From positions 1-30,278 of the forward strand of contig JAICIG010000028.1 of assembly GCA_025924495.1 (NCBI GenBank): a DNA stretch of 30,278 bases, given 5' to 3'. The notes below the pieces were generated by a model. The model had not been told where the DNA came from, did not search any database, and saw only the letters and a list, made by a program, of their open reading frames with translations. The translations under genes and the position numbers were made by a program. Shown piece after piece: positions 7,793 to 14,592 of this stretch; within the stretch, counting starts at the first letter, position 1; every line of letters starts with the position of its first letter. This stretch comes from Pirellulales bacterium. Its GTDB lineage: Bacteria > Planctomycetota > Planctomycetia > Pirellulales > JAICIG01.

Positions 7793-8395
7793 ATGGCCAA
7801 TTTGGAACGACTGACCGACAAACAGAAGATGGTCTACGAGTTTATCCGCGAGAAGATCCGGCATCGCGGGTATGGGCCGACGGTGCGCGAGATTGGATCG
7901 CATTTTGACATTAGCTCGCCCAACGGCGTGATGTGCCATTTGAAAGCGCTCGAAAAGAAAGGACTCATCACCCGCGAGCCCAACATGTCGCGGGCGATCA
8001 TGCTGGCCACTGAAAATCCCGATGGCAGTGGCGGCTTGCCGCTGGCCGGGCAGATTGCGGCGGGCGTGTTGCACGAAGCGGTCGAGCAGGACGAGCGCAT
8101 CGACTTTGGGGAAATGTTCAAGGCCGATGATTTATTCGTCCTCAAAGTCAAAGGCGACTCGATGATCGAAGATCAAATCGCTGATGGCGACTATGTGGTG
8201 ATTCGCAAGCAAAGCACCGCCCAGCGCGGTCAGACGGTGGTCGCCCTGACCGACGAAAACGAGGCGACGCTAAAGCGTTGGTATCCGGAAGGGAAGCGGA
8301 TTCGCTTGGAACCGGCCAACTCCTCGATGGCGCCGATCTATGTCACCAATGCACGCGTGTTAGGCGTCGTCGTCGGCGTCGTGCGGAAGGTCTAG
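7793..8395 (+). CDS. lexA: LexA repressor
   Basis: A 200-residue SOS repressor of normal length. The N-terminal winged helix-turn-helix (LTDKQKMVYEFIREKIRHRGYGPTVREIGSHF and SPNGVMCHLKALEKKGLI) binds DNA; the C-terminal S24 domain dimerises and self-cleaves when RecA is activated. The cleavage bond lies in GQIAAGVL at Ala90-Gly91, and the catalytic pair is Ser123 (GDSMIED) and Lys161 (EATLKRW), all equivalent to the E. coli residues 84-85, 119 and 156, so the protein should be fully self-cleaving. The recognition helix reads SSPNGVMCHLKAL, unlike the E. coli one, in line with a different operator. AAGGA lies about 10 nt before the ATG. The last 36 bp overlap the end of the convergent histidine kinase gene. 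Confidence 0.97.
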   Translation: MANLERLTDKQKMVYEFIREKIRHRGYGPTVREIGSHFDISSPNGVMCHLKALEKKGLITREPNMSRAIMLATENPDGSGGLPLAGQIAAGVLHEAVEQDERIDFGEMFKADDLFVLKVKGDSMIEDQIADGDYVVIRKQSTAQRGQTVVALTDENEATLKRWYPEGKRIRLEPANSSMAPIYVTNARVLGVVVGVVRKV

Positions 8396-9133
8396 ATCGT
8401 AGTCGGGCAACCGTTGTGGAGTTGGAAGTTCGACAACGAAGTGTGTGCCGCGCCCCAACTTGCTTTGCACGGCGATGCGACCGCCGTGGGCTTCGACAAT
8501 CTTGCGCGCGGTAGGCAGGCCCAGTCCCGAACCTCCGGACTTCGTTGAGTAGAATGCCTCGAAAATGTGGGATTGCGTCACCTCGTCCATACCGCAGCCG
8601 TTGTCAATCAAGTGCAGCACCACACTGAGCGCCGTGGCCTCGGTGGCAAGCACCAATTGACCGCCCTTCGGCATCGCCTGCTGGGCATTGAGGAGAAGAT
8701 TCAACAGCACTCCGCGAAATGCCTCGCGATCTAACATGACGCTGGGCAAGTCGGATTGCAGGTACGGCAGCAATTCGATCCCCGACTCGTCGGCTTTGGG
8801 ACGAAAGAATTCCAGCAGTTGCCGCAATTCTTCGTTCAAGTCCGTCGGCTCCAGTCGCAATTGACGGACCTTGGCGAAGTTCAGGAACTCGTCGAGCAGA
8901 TCTTGCAGTCGCTGGCACTCGCGCTGCACGACTTCAATCTTGGCCAGCGCACGCCGATGCCGGGGCGATTCCTCCTGCTGCAGATCCTCGGCCAACAACT
9001 CCATGTTGAGCTTGATGGTCGACAGCGGGTTTTTGATCTCGTGCGCTAAACCCCCGGCGAGCCGGGCGATTTCCGTGTATTGGTCGACGAGCCGTTGATT
9101 GATGTCGTCCGAAGGATTCGAAGAGTCGCTCAT
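8360..9133 (-). CDS. Soluble NtrB-like histidine kinase without sensor domain
   Basis: A 257-residue kinase consisting only of the transmitter core. The H-box is LAGGLAHEIKNPLSTIKLNME with the phosphorylatable His31; the ATPase domain follows with N-box NLLLNAQQAMP, G1 box IDNGCGMDE, F-box FEAFYSTKSGG and G2 box SGLGLPTARKIVEAHGG. There is no transmembrane segment and no PAS or GAF domain, only about 20 residues ahead of the dimerisation helix, so the input probably comes from a partner protein. No receiver gene lies next to it. The frame is open to a TTG at 9148, but the ATG at 9133 is the natural start; the ribosome site is weak. The C-terminus is acidic (DYDLDLPHDADDDA) and its coding end overlaps the lexA end by 36 bp on the other strand. 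Confidence 0.93.
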   Translation of the reverse strand: MSDSSNPSDDINQRLVDQYTEIARLAGGLAHEIKNPLSTIKLNMELLAEDLQQEESPRHRRALAKIEVVQRECQRLQDLLDEFLNFAKVRQLRLEPTDLNEELRQLLEFFRPKADESGIELLPYLQSDLPSVMLDREAFRGVLLNLLLNAQQAMPKGGQLVLATEATALSVVLHLIDNGCGMDEVTQSHIFEAFYSTKSGGSGLGLPTARKIVEAHGGRIAVQSKLGRGTHFVVELPTPQRLPDYDLDLPHDADDDA

Positions 9134-9182
9134 CGCTTGCTTGGCCAAAAAAAGAGGAGTGCGAAAGCAGGACGCTGCGAAT

Positions 9183-9219
9183 AAAAAACCCGAGGGACCG
9201 AATCTGCTCGGCCCTCGGG
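9183..9219 (-). terminator. Intrinsic terminator of rpsO-pnp
   Basis: The arms CCCGAGGG (9189-9196) and CCCTCGGG (9212-9219), continued inward by CCGA/TCGG across one unpaired base on each side, form a strong hairpin. On the minus strand it is followed by six Ts (9188-9183). It stands 50 nt beyond the pnp stop and before the kinase gene, so the kinase is probably transcribed separately. Confidence 0.88.
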
Positions 9220-9268
9220 CGTTAAGTCGGTTTGCGCGGAGTTCCTAAAAGGAAAAGCCGTGCAGATT

Positions 9269-11392
9269 TCAGCTTTCCGAGCCGTTGCCGCCGCTGGCCT
9301 GTTCAGCCATTTCTCGCATCGCCACTTTGCGGCTTAGCTTGACGCGGTCCTGGTCGTCGATGGCGATGACCTTGACCAGCATTTCGTCGCCGACCTTGCA
9401 CACCTCGGAGACGCTATTGACGTAGCCGTCCGACAGTTCGCTAATGTGGCACAAGCCGTCCTTGCCGGGGATAATTTCGACAAAGGCGCCGAAGTCCTTG
9501 ATGCTGGTGACGCGCCCTTCGTAGATCTTGCCGACCTTGACACTCTCGGTCAGTGCCTCGACCTTGCGCATCGCCGCTTGCGCCGAAGCGGCGTCGTGGC
9601 TGGCGACTGTCACCGTGCCGTCGTCTTCGACTTCGATCACGGCGCCTGTCGATTCCTGAATGCCGCGAATTGTCTTGCCCCCCGGGCCGATCAACAGGCC
9701 GATCTTGTCGGGGCTGATCTTCGTGCGCAACAGTCGTGGCGCCCAGGCGGAGATTTCGCCGCGCGGGCAAGGGATGGCCGTCAGCATCGTACGCAGAATC
9801 TGAATCCGCGCTTCGCGCGACTGAGTCAGGGTCGCCTCGATAATTTCACGGCTGATGCCGTTGATTTTCAGATCGAGCTGAATGCCGGTGATGCCGTTCT
9901 GAGTCCCGGCAATTTTGAAATCCATGTCGCCATAGTGATCCTCATCTCCGATGATGTCGGTGAGCAAGGTCCACTGATCGTCGGACTCTTTGACCAGGCC
10001 GACGGAAATGCCTGCCACGGGATTGCTGATAGGCACGCCTGCGGCCATCAGGCCGAGAGTCGCCCCGCAGACGCTCGCCATCGAGCTAGAGCCGTTCGAC
10101 TCAAGAATGTCGGAGATGACGCGGACCGTATAAGGGAACTCCTCGGGATCGGGCAGCACCGGCTTGACGCTGCGTTCGGCCAAGGCGCCGTGTCCGATCT
10201 CGCGACGGCCCGGACCGCGAATGGGCCGAACCTCGCCCACAGAGAACGAGGGGAAGTAATAGTCAAGCATGAACTTCTTCGAGTATTCGTCGATCAGCCC
10301 GTCGACGCGCTGTTCGTCGCGGTTCGTGCCCAAGGTGATCGTTACCAGCGCTTGCGTTTCGCCGCGCTGGAAGACGGCCGATCCGTGGACTCGCGGCAAA
10401 ACGTCGACATGGCACTCGATCGACCGCAAGGTCTTCGAGTCGCGACCGTCAGGACGAGTGCCGCTCAAGATCAGCTCGCGCACGACGTGCTCTTCCAGGT
10501 CGTGCCAGGCCTTGGCGAACGACGGCAATTGGATCGCGTCGGCCGCCGTCGGGTCGGGAATCAACTCGGCGACCGCCCGCTCTTTTAACTGCGACACCGC
10601 TTCGGCTCGAGCCTGTTTGCCTGTGGTCTGCTTGGCCGCCTTGAAGTGGCTGTAATACTTGGACTTCAACAGGTCGTAGGTCCCGTCCGCTGCGGGAACC
10701 TCATATTCTTTTTTCTGGACGTTTGCTTTGGCGAACAGCTCGACTTGCAACTCGCACAGTTCCTTGATGATGCGGTGCGCTTCTTCGATCGCCTCGAGCA
10801 TTCGCCCTTCCGGGATTTCACGGGCAAAACCCTCGATCATCAGCACGGCGTCTTTGCTGCCGGAGACGATCAGATCCAGATCGCTTTCCTCGAGGTCGTC
10901 CTGAGTCGGAAAGGGAACGAATTCGCCATTGATCTGACCGAGACGGACGGACGCGATCGGGCCCATGAACGGCAGCGGCGACAGCCCGAGAGCGGCCGAT
11001 GCGCCATTCATAGCCAGTACATCGGCATCGTTTTGCCGATCGCTGGCCATCACGAAGCTTTGAATCTGCACTTCGTCATGAAACCAACTGGGGAACAAAG
11101 GACGAATTGGCCGGTCCATCAACCGCGCCGTCAGAGTTTCTTTGGTGGTCGGGCGTCCCTCGCGCTTAAGAAAGCCGCCGGGAAACTTGCCCGCGGCCGC
11201 AGACCGCTCGCGATAGTCGCAAGTCAGAGGAAAGAAGTCGACGCCCGCCCGCGGCGCCCCCGTGGCAGCCGCGGTCAACACCACGGTCTCGCCATATTGC
11301 ACCAAACAACTGCCGGCAGCTTGCTTGGCGAGATTGCCCGTCTCGATCGAAAAAGTATTGGCTCCGATCTGCTTCTCGACACGTACTTTCAA
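9269..11392 (-). CDS. pnp: Polynucleotide phosphorylase
   Basis: A 707-residue 3'-5' exoribonuclease that degrades RNA with phosphate, normally a trimer and part of the RNA degradosome. Domains in order: RNase PH 1 (about 1-210, with DYRERSAAAGKFPGGFLKREGR), alpha-helical linker, RNase PH 2 (about 310-545, with GRREIGHGALAERS and SSMASVCG), KH (about 560-620, GLLIGPGGKTIRGIQ) and S1 (about 630-700, GRVTSIKDFGAFVEI). The catalytic acidic residues are present in GDEDHYGDMDFK (Asp485 and Asp491, equal to E. coli 486 and 492). The start is a TTG: an in-frame TAG lies four codons upstream, the first in-frame ATG is about 90 residues inside the first catalytic domain, and a ribosome site sits 6 nt before the TTG. 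It follows rpsO with a 201 nt gap, the usual bacterial order. Confidence 0.97.
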   Translation of the reverse strand: MKVRVEKQIGANTFSIETGNLAKQAAGSCLVQYGETVVLTAAATGAPRAGVDFFPLTCDYRERSAAAGKFPGGFLKREGRPTTKETLTARLMDRPIRPLFPSWFHDEVQIQSFVMASDRQNDADVLAMNGASAALGLSPLPFMGPIASVRLGQINGEFVPFPTQDDLEESDLDLIVSGSKDAVLMIEGFAREIPEGRMLEAIEEAHRIIKELCELQVELFAKANVQKKEYEVPAADGTYDLLKSKYYSHFKAAKQTTGKQARAEAVSQLKERAVAELIPDPTAADAIQLPSFAKAWHDLEEHVVRELILSGTRPDGRDSKTLRSIECHVDVLPRVHGSAVFQRGETQALVTITLGTNRDEQRVDGLIDEYSKKFMLDYYFPSFSVGEVRPIRGPGRREIGHGALAERSVKPVLPDPEEFPYTVRVISDILESNGSSSMASVCGATLGLMAAGVPISNPVAGISVGLVKESDDQWTLLTDIIGDEDHYGDMDFKIAGTQNGITGIQLDLKINGISREIIEATLTQSREARIQILRTMLTAIPCPRGEISAWAPRLLRTKISPDKIGLLIGPGGKTIRGIQESTGAVIEVEDDGTVTVASHDAASAQAAMRKVEALTESVKVGKIYEGRVTSIKDFGAFVEIIPGKDGLCHISELSDGYVNSVSEVCKVGDEMLVKVIAIDDQDRVKLSRKVAMREMAEQASGGNGSES

Positions 11393-11398
11393 GGCTGG

Positions 11399-11404
11399 TT
11401 CCTA
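11399..11404 (-). promoter_or_regulatory. Ribosome site that fixes the TTG start of pnp
   Basis: On the minus strand TAGGAA is followed by 6 nt and TTG. The TAG is in frame with pnp and overlaps the Shine-Dalgarno sequence, so translation cannot begin further upstream in this frame. Confidence 0.75.
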
Positions 11405-11593
11405 CCTTTTTCCGCGTCCCAGCCAGCTAATCTGCAAGAGTGCGAAGCTCCGCTACCGCGGTTCGGCGGCCGAACAACGGCCAGACGCGCGGCGGAAAGA
11501 GGCTCGCCATGCGGTCGGAATGCGCCGATCCTATGCGCCGACTTGCCAAACTCGCTTTAGACAGCGGTTGGCCGTGGTCGGCGCCGAGAGAGA

Positions 11594-11863
11594 CTACTTG
11601 CGGATTTCAAGTCGCCGGATGATGTCGAGGTACCGCTGCGGATTGACCTTCTTCAGGTAATCGAGCAGGCGGCGACGCCGGCTGACCATCATCAACAGAC
11701 CGCGCCGACTGGCGAAGTCCTTCTTGTGCGTCCGCAGGTGCTCGGTGAGCTCTCCGATCCTGGAGGTCAGGATCGCGATTTGGATTTCCGGCGACCCGGT
11801 GTCATTGTCACCGCGGCGGAAGTCCCCGATTAGTTCCTGTTTTCGCGCTTTGGTAATAGCCAT
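11594..11863 (-). CDS. rpsO: Ribosomal protein S15
   Basis: An 89-residue protein of exactly the usual S15 length: [15 protein letters not shown], then the conserved [35 protein letters not shown] and [13 protein letters not shown]15 binds 16S rRNA early in assembly of the small subunit platform. A longer frame from 11896 would add 11 residues not found in S15, so the ATG at 11863 is used; a GAGGG lies about 13 nt upstream, a longer spacing than usual. It heads the rpsO-pnp operon. In other bacteria S15 represses its own mRNA through the leader; a leader of about 110 nt is predicted here, but I cannot recognise a known S15-binding fold. Confidence 0.97.
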   Translation of the reverse strand: MAITKARKQELIGDFRRGDNDTGSPEIQIAILTSRIGELTEHLRTHKKDFASRRGLLMMVSRRRRLLDYLKKVNPQRYLDIIRRLEIRK

Positions 11864-11974
11864 CTGCGACCGCAATTCCCTCACGTTGGTCGGCACCCCG
11901 AATTGGGCGATGCATCGACCTCTTGACTAGCTTGCTGAGACTCTACCTACGTATATGGTTTACAACAACTTAAG

Positions 11975-12004
11975 AATGAGAATTTAGCATTCTCTCATTT
12001 TTTT
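11975..12004 (+). repeat. Inverted repeat followed by seven Ts
   Basis: AATGAGA (11975-11981) is inverted as TCTCATT (11993-11999) and is followed on the plus strand by an unbroken T-run to 12004. The shape is that of a rightward terminator, but no rightward gene ends nearby and the element coincides with the predicted leftward rpsO promoter. It may instead be an operator; both readings are inference. Confidence 0.45.
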
Positions 12005-12008
12005 GCAA
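11981..12008 (-). promoter_or_regulatory. Candidate rpsO-pnp promoter
   Basis: On the minus strand TTGCAA (12008-12003) and TAAATT (11986-11981) are separated by 16 bp, and a TG precedes the -10 by one base, an extended -10 feature. The spacer is A-rich. Confidence 0.5.
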
Positions 12009-12151
12009 CCACTAAAGCCCGCCTTTTTCGGCCCCTTTTCGACGTCCGCCTGTTAAGCTGGCAGCCCTTCGCGGGACAGGAAATCTGTCGCCCCGGAAAC
12101 ACGACGTTCGACTCAGCCCCCGATCCGCATCCTACATGTCCTTGCTCCAAG

Positions 12152-12177
12152 GCGGCCAACTTGGCCAAGTTGGCCGC
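12152..12177. repeat. Perfect 26-bp palindrome
   Basis: Each 13-base arm (GCGGCCAACTTGG and its exact complement) meets without a loop, so the whole element reads the same on both strands. It is built from repeats of GGCCAA and TTGGCC. No T-run follows on either strand, which argues against a terminator. Confidence 0.85.
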
Positions 12178-12211
12178 AGGGATCTGACCATCTTGGGCGC
12201 TAACATCCATC

Positions 12212-12228
12212 GCGAAGGCAACCTTCGC
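12212..12228. repeat. Small perfect hairpin
   Basis: GCGAAGG and CCTTCGC surround a 3-nt loop. It lies 35 bp from the 26-bp palindrome. No T-run follows on the minus strand, and on the plus strand the next bases are CCATATTTAG. Confidence 0.6.
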
Positions 12229-12381
12229 CCATATTTAGCGGAGAATTAGCATCTCTACCTGGATCGAAGGCCGTCCGGGCGGCGCCATCTTGCCCAAGGC
12301 GGCCGCGCAAACCTGGCCAACTTCGTGGCGGTTGGCCGTTTGAGTTTCGCCCCTGCGTGCCAGTTTTCCGCCTGCCAGCGC

Positions 12382-12422
12382 AAAAATAAGTCCCGCGTGG
12401 CTTGTTCGGCCGCGCGGGACTT
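12382..12422 (-). terminator. Intrinsic terminator of the desaturase gene
   Basis: AAGTCCCGCG (12388-12397) pairs with CGCGGGACTT (12413-12422) across a 15-nt loop. On the minus strand the hairpin is followed by ATTTTTG. It starts 30 nt after the desaturase stop. A shorter T-rich stretch (TTGGTTTT) follows on the plus strand too. Confidence 0.8.
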
Positions 12423-12451
12423 GGTTTTGCATGGACTGAGGAGTCGCGTAC

Positions 12452-13462
12452 CTAGGAAGCAGCCTTCGCCGCGGCCCGTTTGCGGGCGGGCACGTCATGA
12501 ACGACATCCCACGCCAAACCCAGCTTTTCCATCAGCAGGATGGTCAAGTAGGTGATATCGAACTCCCACCATTTGTGACCGTGGCGGGCCATTCTTTGGA
12601 AGGCATGGTGATTGTTGTGCCAACCTTCGCCGTAGGCCAGCAGCCCCACCCACCACAGGTTGCGGCTGTCATCGGTAGTTTCATAGTTGCGGTAACCCCA
12701 CATATGGCTGGCCGAGTTCACAAACCAAGTGACGTGCAGCACGCCAACCAGACGCACGAACATGCCCCAGGCGACGAACGAAGCGCCGGTGTACGCGTCC
12801 CAGCCGAAATAGCCAAGGGCAAACAAGGCGGCGGTCATCAGCAAGTGGCTAGGCAAGAACATCTTGTCGAGCCACCGCATGCTCGCTTCCTTGGCCAAGT
12901 CGGGGGCATAGTGGCGCTGCAACTCTCGGGTGTACTTCCGACCGAAATTCGGCATGAACCACAGCATGTGGCTCCACATGCCGCCGTCCTTGGGCGAATG
13001 CGGATCCCCCTCAAGGTCGCTGAATGCGTGATGTTTGCGGTGATTGGCCACCCAATTAATGGCGGAGCCTTCGCCCGACAAACCGCCAAGCAATGCCAAC
13101 AAGAAACGCACTGGCGCGTAAGTCGAAAAACTGCCATGCGTTAAATGGCGGTGATATCCCATGCATACGCCGATGCCGCCCGTCAGCCAGTGCAGTACAG
13201 CCATCACAGCGACCGCCTTCCAAGTGAAGAAGAATGGAGCGGCGATCAGCCCCAAGTGCACAACGCCGATCCAAATGACCGTGGGCCAGTCGACGCCATT
13301 CGCCCAACGGCCTTTTTCCAGGGGATCGCGAGCAATTTCGCTGGGGGCCGCATCACGCTCGATGATGTCGGTCGGTGAATCATATGTTTGCTCTAAAGCG
13401 GCCACAGCTAAGGAAGAGTCCTCGGCCGGGATCGAATCAATGCTAGCTAAATCTGAAGCCAC
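12452..13462 (-). CDS. Membrane fatty acid desaturase (delta-9 acyl-CoA type)
   Basis: A 336-residue integral-membrane di-iron desaturase that introduces a cis double bond into fatty acyl chains and so tunes membrane fluidity. The three histidine boxes are complete: HRHLTH at 104-109, HRKHH at 141-145 and HNNHH at 282-286, the order and spacing of the stearoyl-CoA desaturase group. Hydrophobic segments around 65-95 (VIWIGVVHLGLIAAPFFF; AVMAVLHWLTGGIGVCMGY), 115-130 and 200-245 would span the membrane. Residues 1-50 are acidic and probably disordered. The start is a GTG: AGGAA lies 8 nt upstream and no in-frame ATG occurs before the first membrane segment. A strong terminator follows. Electron donors (ferredoxin or cytochrome b5 type) are not in the window. 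Confidence 0.95.
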   Translation of the reverse strand: MASDLASIDSIPAEDSSLAVAALEQTYDSPTDIIERDAAPSEIARDPLEKGRWANGVDWPTVIWIGVVHLGLIAAPFFFTWKAVAVMAVLHWLTGGIGVCMGYHRHLTHGSFSTYAPVRFLLALLGGLSGEGSAINWVANHRKHHAFSDLEGDPHSPKDGGMWSHMLWFMPNFGRKYTRELQRHYAPDLAKEASMRWLDKMFLPSHLLMTAALFALGYFGWDAYTGASFVAWGMFVRLVGVLHVTWFVNSASHMWGYRNYETTDDSRNLWWVGLLAYGEGWHNNHHAFQRMARHGHKWWEFDITYLTILLMEKLGLAWDVVHDVPARKRAAAKAAS

Positions 13463-13701
13463 GCGACGAATTCCTGATGTTAGGGTGCTGTAACGCTCCC
13501 GTCATGGGAGCTACCCGCAGTTCCATCGCGTCGATGGCCGTCGGGTTGTCGAGGAATTGTAAAGCTAGTCGCGTTTTCGTTTGTCACGGGCAGGTCGAAG
13601 CCATGTAAAAGATCGGTAAAACCCAGATCGCCTAATGGCCCCCAAAAAAGCAGGGTTTGGCTTTGTCTTCTCGCCTGCCGAACGGTTGGCTGGGGCGCCA
13701 T

Positions 13702-14373
13702 TCAGAGCGTGGTCGAAAAGCAAAGCCTTAAGATGCTCAGGAGGAGCATCGCGATGAAGGTCTGCAACCTGAGTCGAAACGAACTCAAGATTGCCACAGA
13801 GGCCAGCGCCCACGCGTAGTATCCAGGCAGAAAGGGTCTGGCGTCGCCTACCGGCAACGACCAGACGGCAACCGCGCACGGTCCCAAGACCATCGTGTAG
13901 GTCGCTCCCCATCGAGCTGACCGCGTTCCACGCGCGCAAAGCGGCGAAAGCGCCATTAGCACATTCGCCAAGTTCAGCATCGTCAAGTTTAGATAAGCCG
14001 CCCACTGGTGATCGTTGCTTTGCTCGATTAGCGAGAACTGAGCCGCGGCGCAATAGTAAGCAGCCCCTAAGCCGCTGACGGAACTATTGGAACAACCCCG
14101 CACGCTCGGTAATGCTAAAGAGAAAAGCAACAATAGCCAGCCGATTCGCCTGAGAGCGCGACTGCGTTGCCCAGGGGCCTGCCAAGGGGCGAGCGCGCCT
14201 TGGCAGTTTAGCGCTGATATTCCAAGTCCGAATGTCAGCACGACGACGCCGGCGCCTCGCCAGGCCGCCAGCGCCGCGGTGCAGGCGGCCCAAGTCATGA
14301 TCAGAAACATTCCCTGCAGCGAGAACTGGGGCGACCGGGCGGCACTAATTCCGTCTTGCCCTGACTTCAACAT
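13702..14373 (-). CDS. Polytopic membrane protein of unknown function
   Basis: A 223-residue protein with about six or seven hydrophobic segments, for example FLIMTWAACTAALAAW near 23-38, VVVLTFGLGISAL near 43-55, IGWLLLLFSLALPSV near 77-91, LNLTMLNLANVLMALSPL near 128-145, TYTMVLGPCAVAVW near 158-171 and TFIAMLLLSILRLCF near 204-218. The opening RSPQFSLQGMFLIMTWAA resembles the start of many planctomycete membrane proteins of the FSLRTLL type. I recognise no functional family and no catalytic motif. The ATG has no clear ribosome site, and the frame is supported mainly by the regular alternation of membrane and polar segments. It stands alone, upstream of the desaturase on the same strand but 239 bp apart. 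Confidence 0.62.
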   Translation of the reverse strand: MLKSGQDGISAARSPQFSLQGMFLIMTWAACTAALAAWRGAGVVVLTFGLGISALNCQGALAPWQAPGQRSRALRRIGWLLLLFSLALPSVRGCSNSSVSGLGAAYYCAAAQFSLIEQSNDHQWAAYLNLTMLNLANVLMALSPLCARGTRSARWGATYTMVLGPCAVAVWSLPVGDARPFLPGYYAWALASVAILSSFRLRLQTFIAMLLLSILRLCFSTTL

Positions 14374-14592
14374 TGAATTGACTCTGACCGCATGGACAGA
14401 ACGCCCCGCACGTCAAAACCGCTTCGCTCACTGGGGATGCAATTCGATGTTCGCTCGGCCGATAATCGAGATCCTCAAACTTGTGAGCTTATTCCCGCTC
14501 TTCAAAAAATGTGGCAAGCCGTGAACTCGGTGGGTAGAGTGACCTGCCGGCGGCAGCGGCGCGCCTGCAGGCGAAATTGAGGTTACCACAGA

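Larger units (their letters stand above)
12009..12381. other. Palindrome-rich gene-free stretch
   Basis: The spacer between the rpsO promoter and the desaturase terminator has no convincing gene. Two small minus-strand frames (11995-12210 and 12235-12507) have no family resemblance, and the second overlaps the desaturase terminator. The stretch does contain a 26-bp perfect palindrome, a 17-nt hairpin and a partly similar GGCCAA-rich segment near 12292-12343. Confidence 0.5.

Noticed and set aside
9446..10588. 380-codon plus-strand frame inside pnp
   Set aside because: Fully antisense to the conserved catalytic core of PNPase; a typical GC-driven shadow.
13480..13701. 73-codon minus-strand frame between the desaturase and the membrane protein
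   Set aside because: Low-complexity polar translation with no motif; looks like random open sequence.
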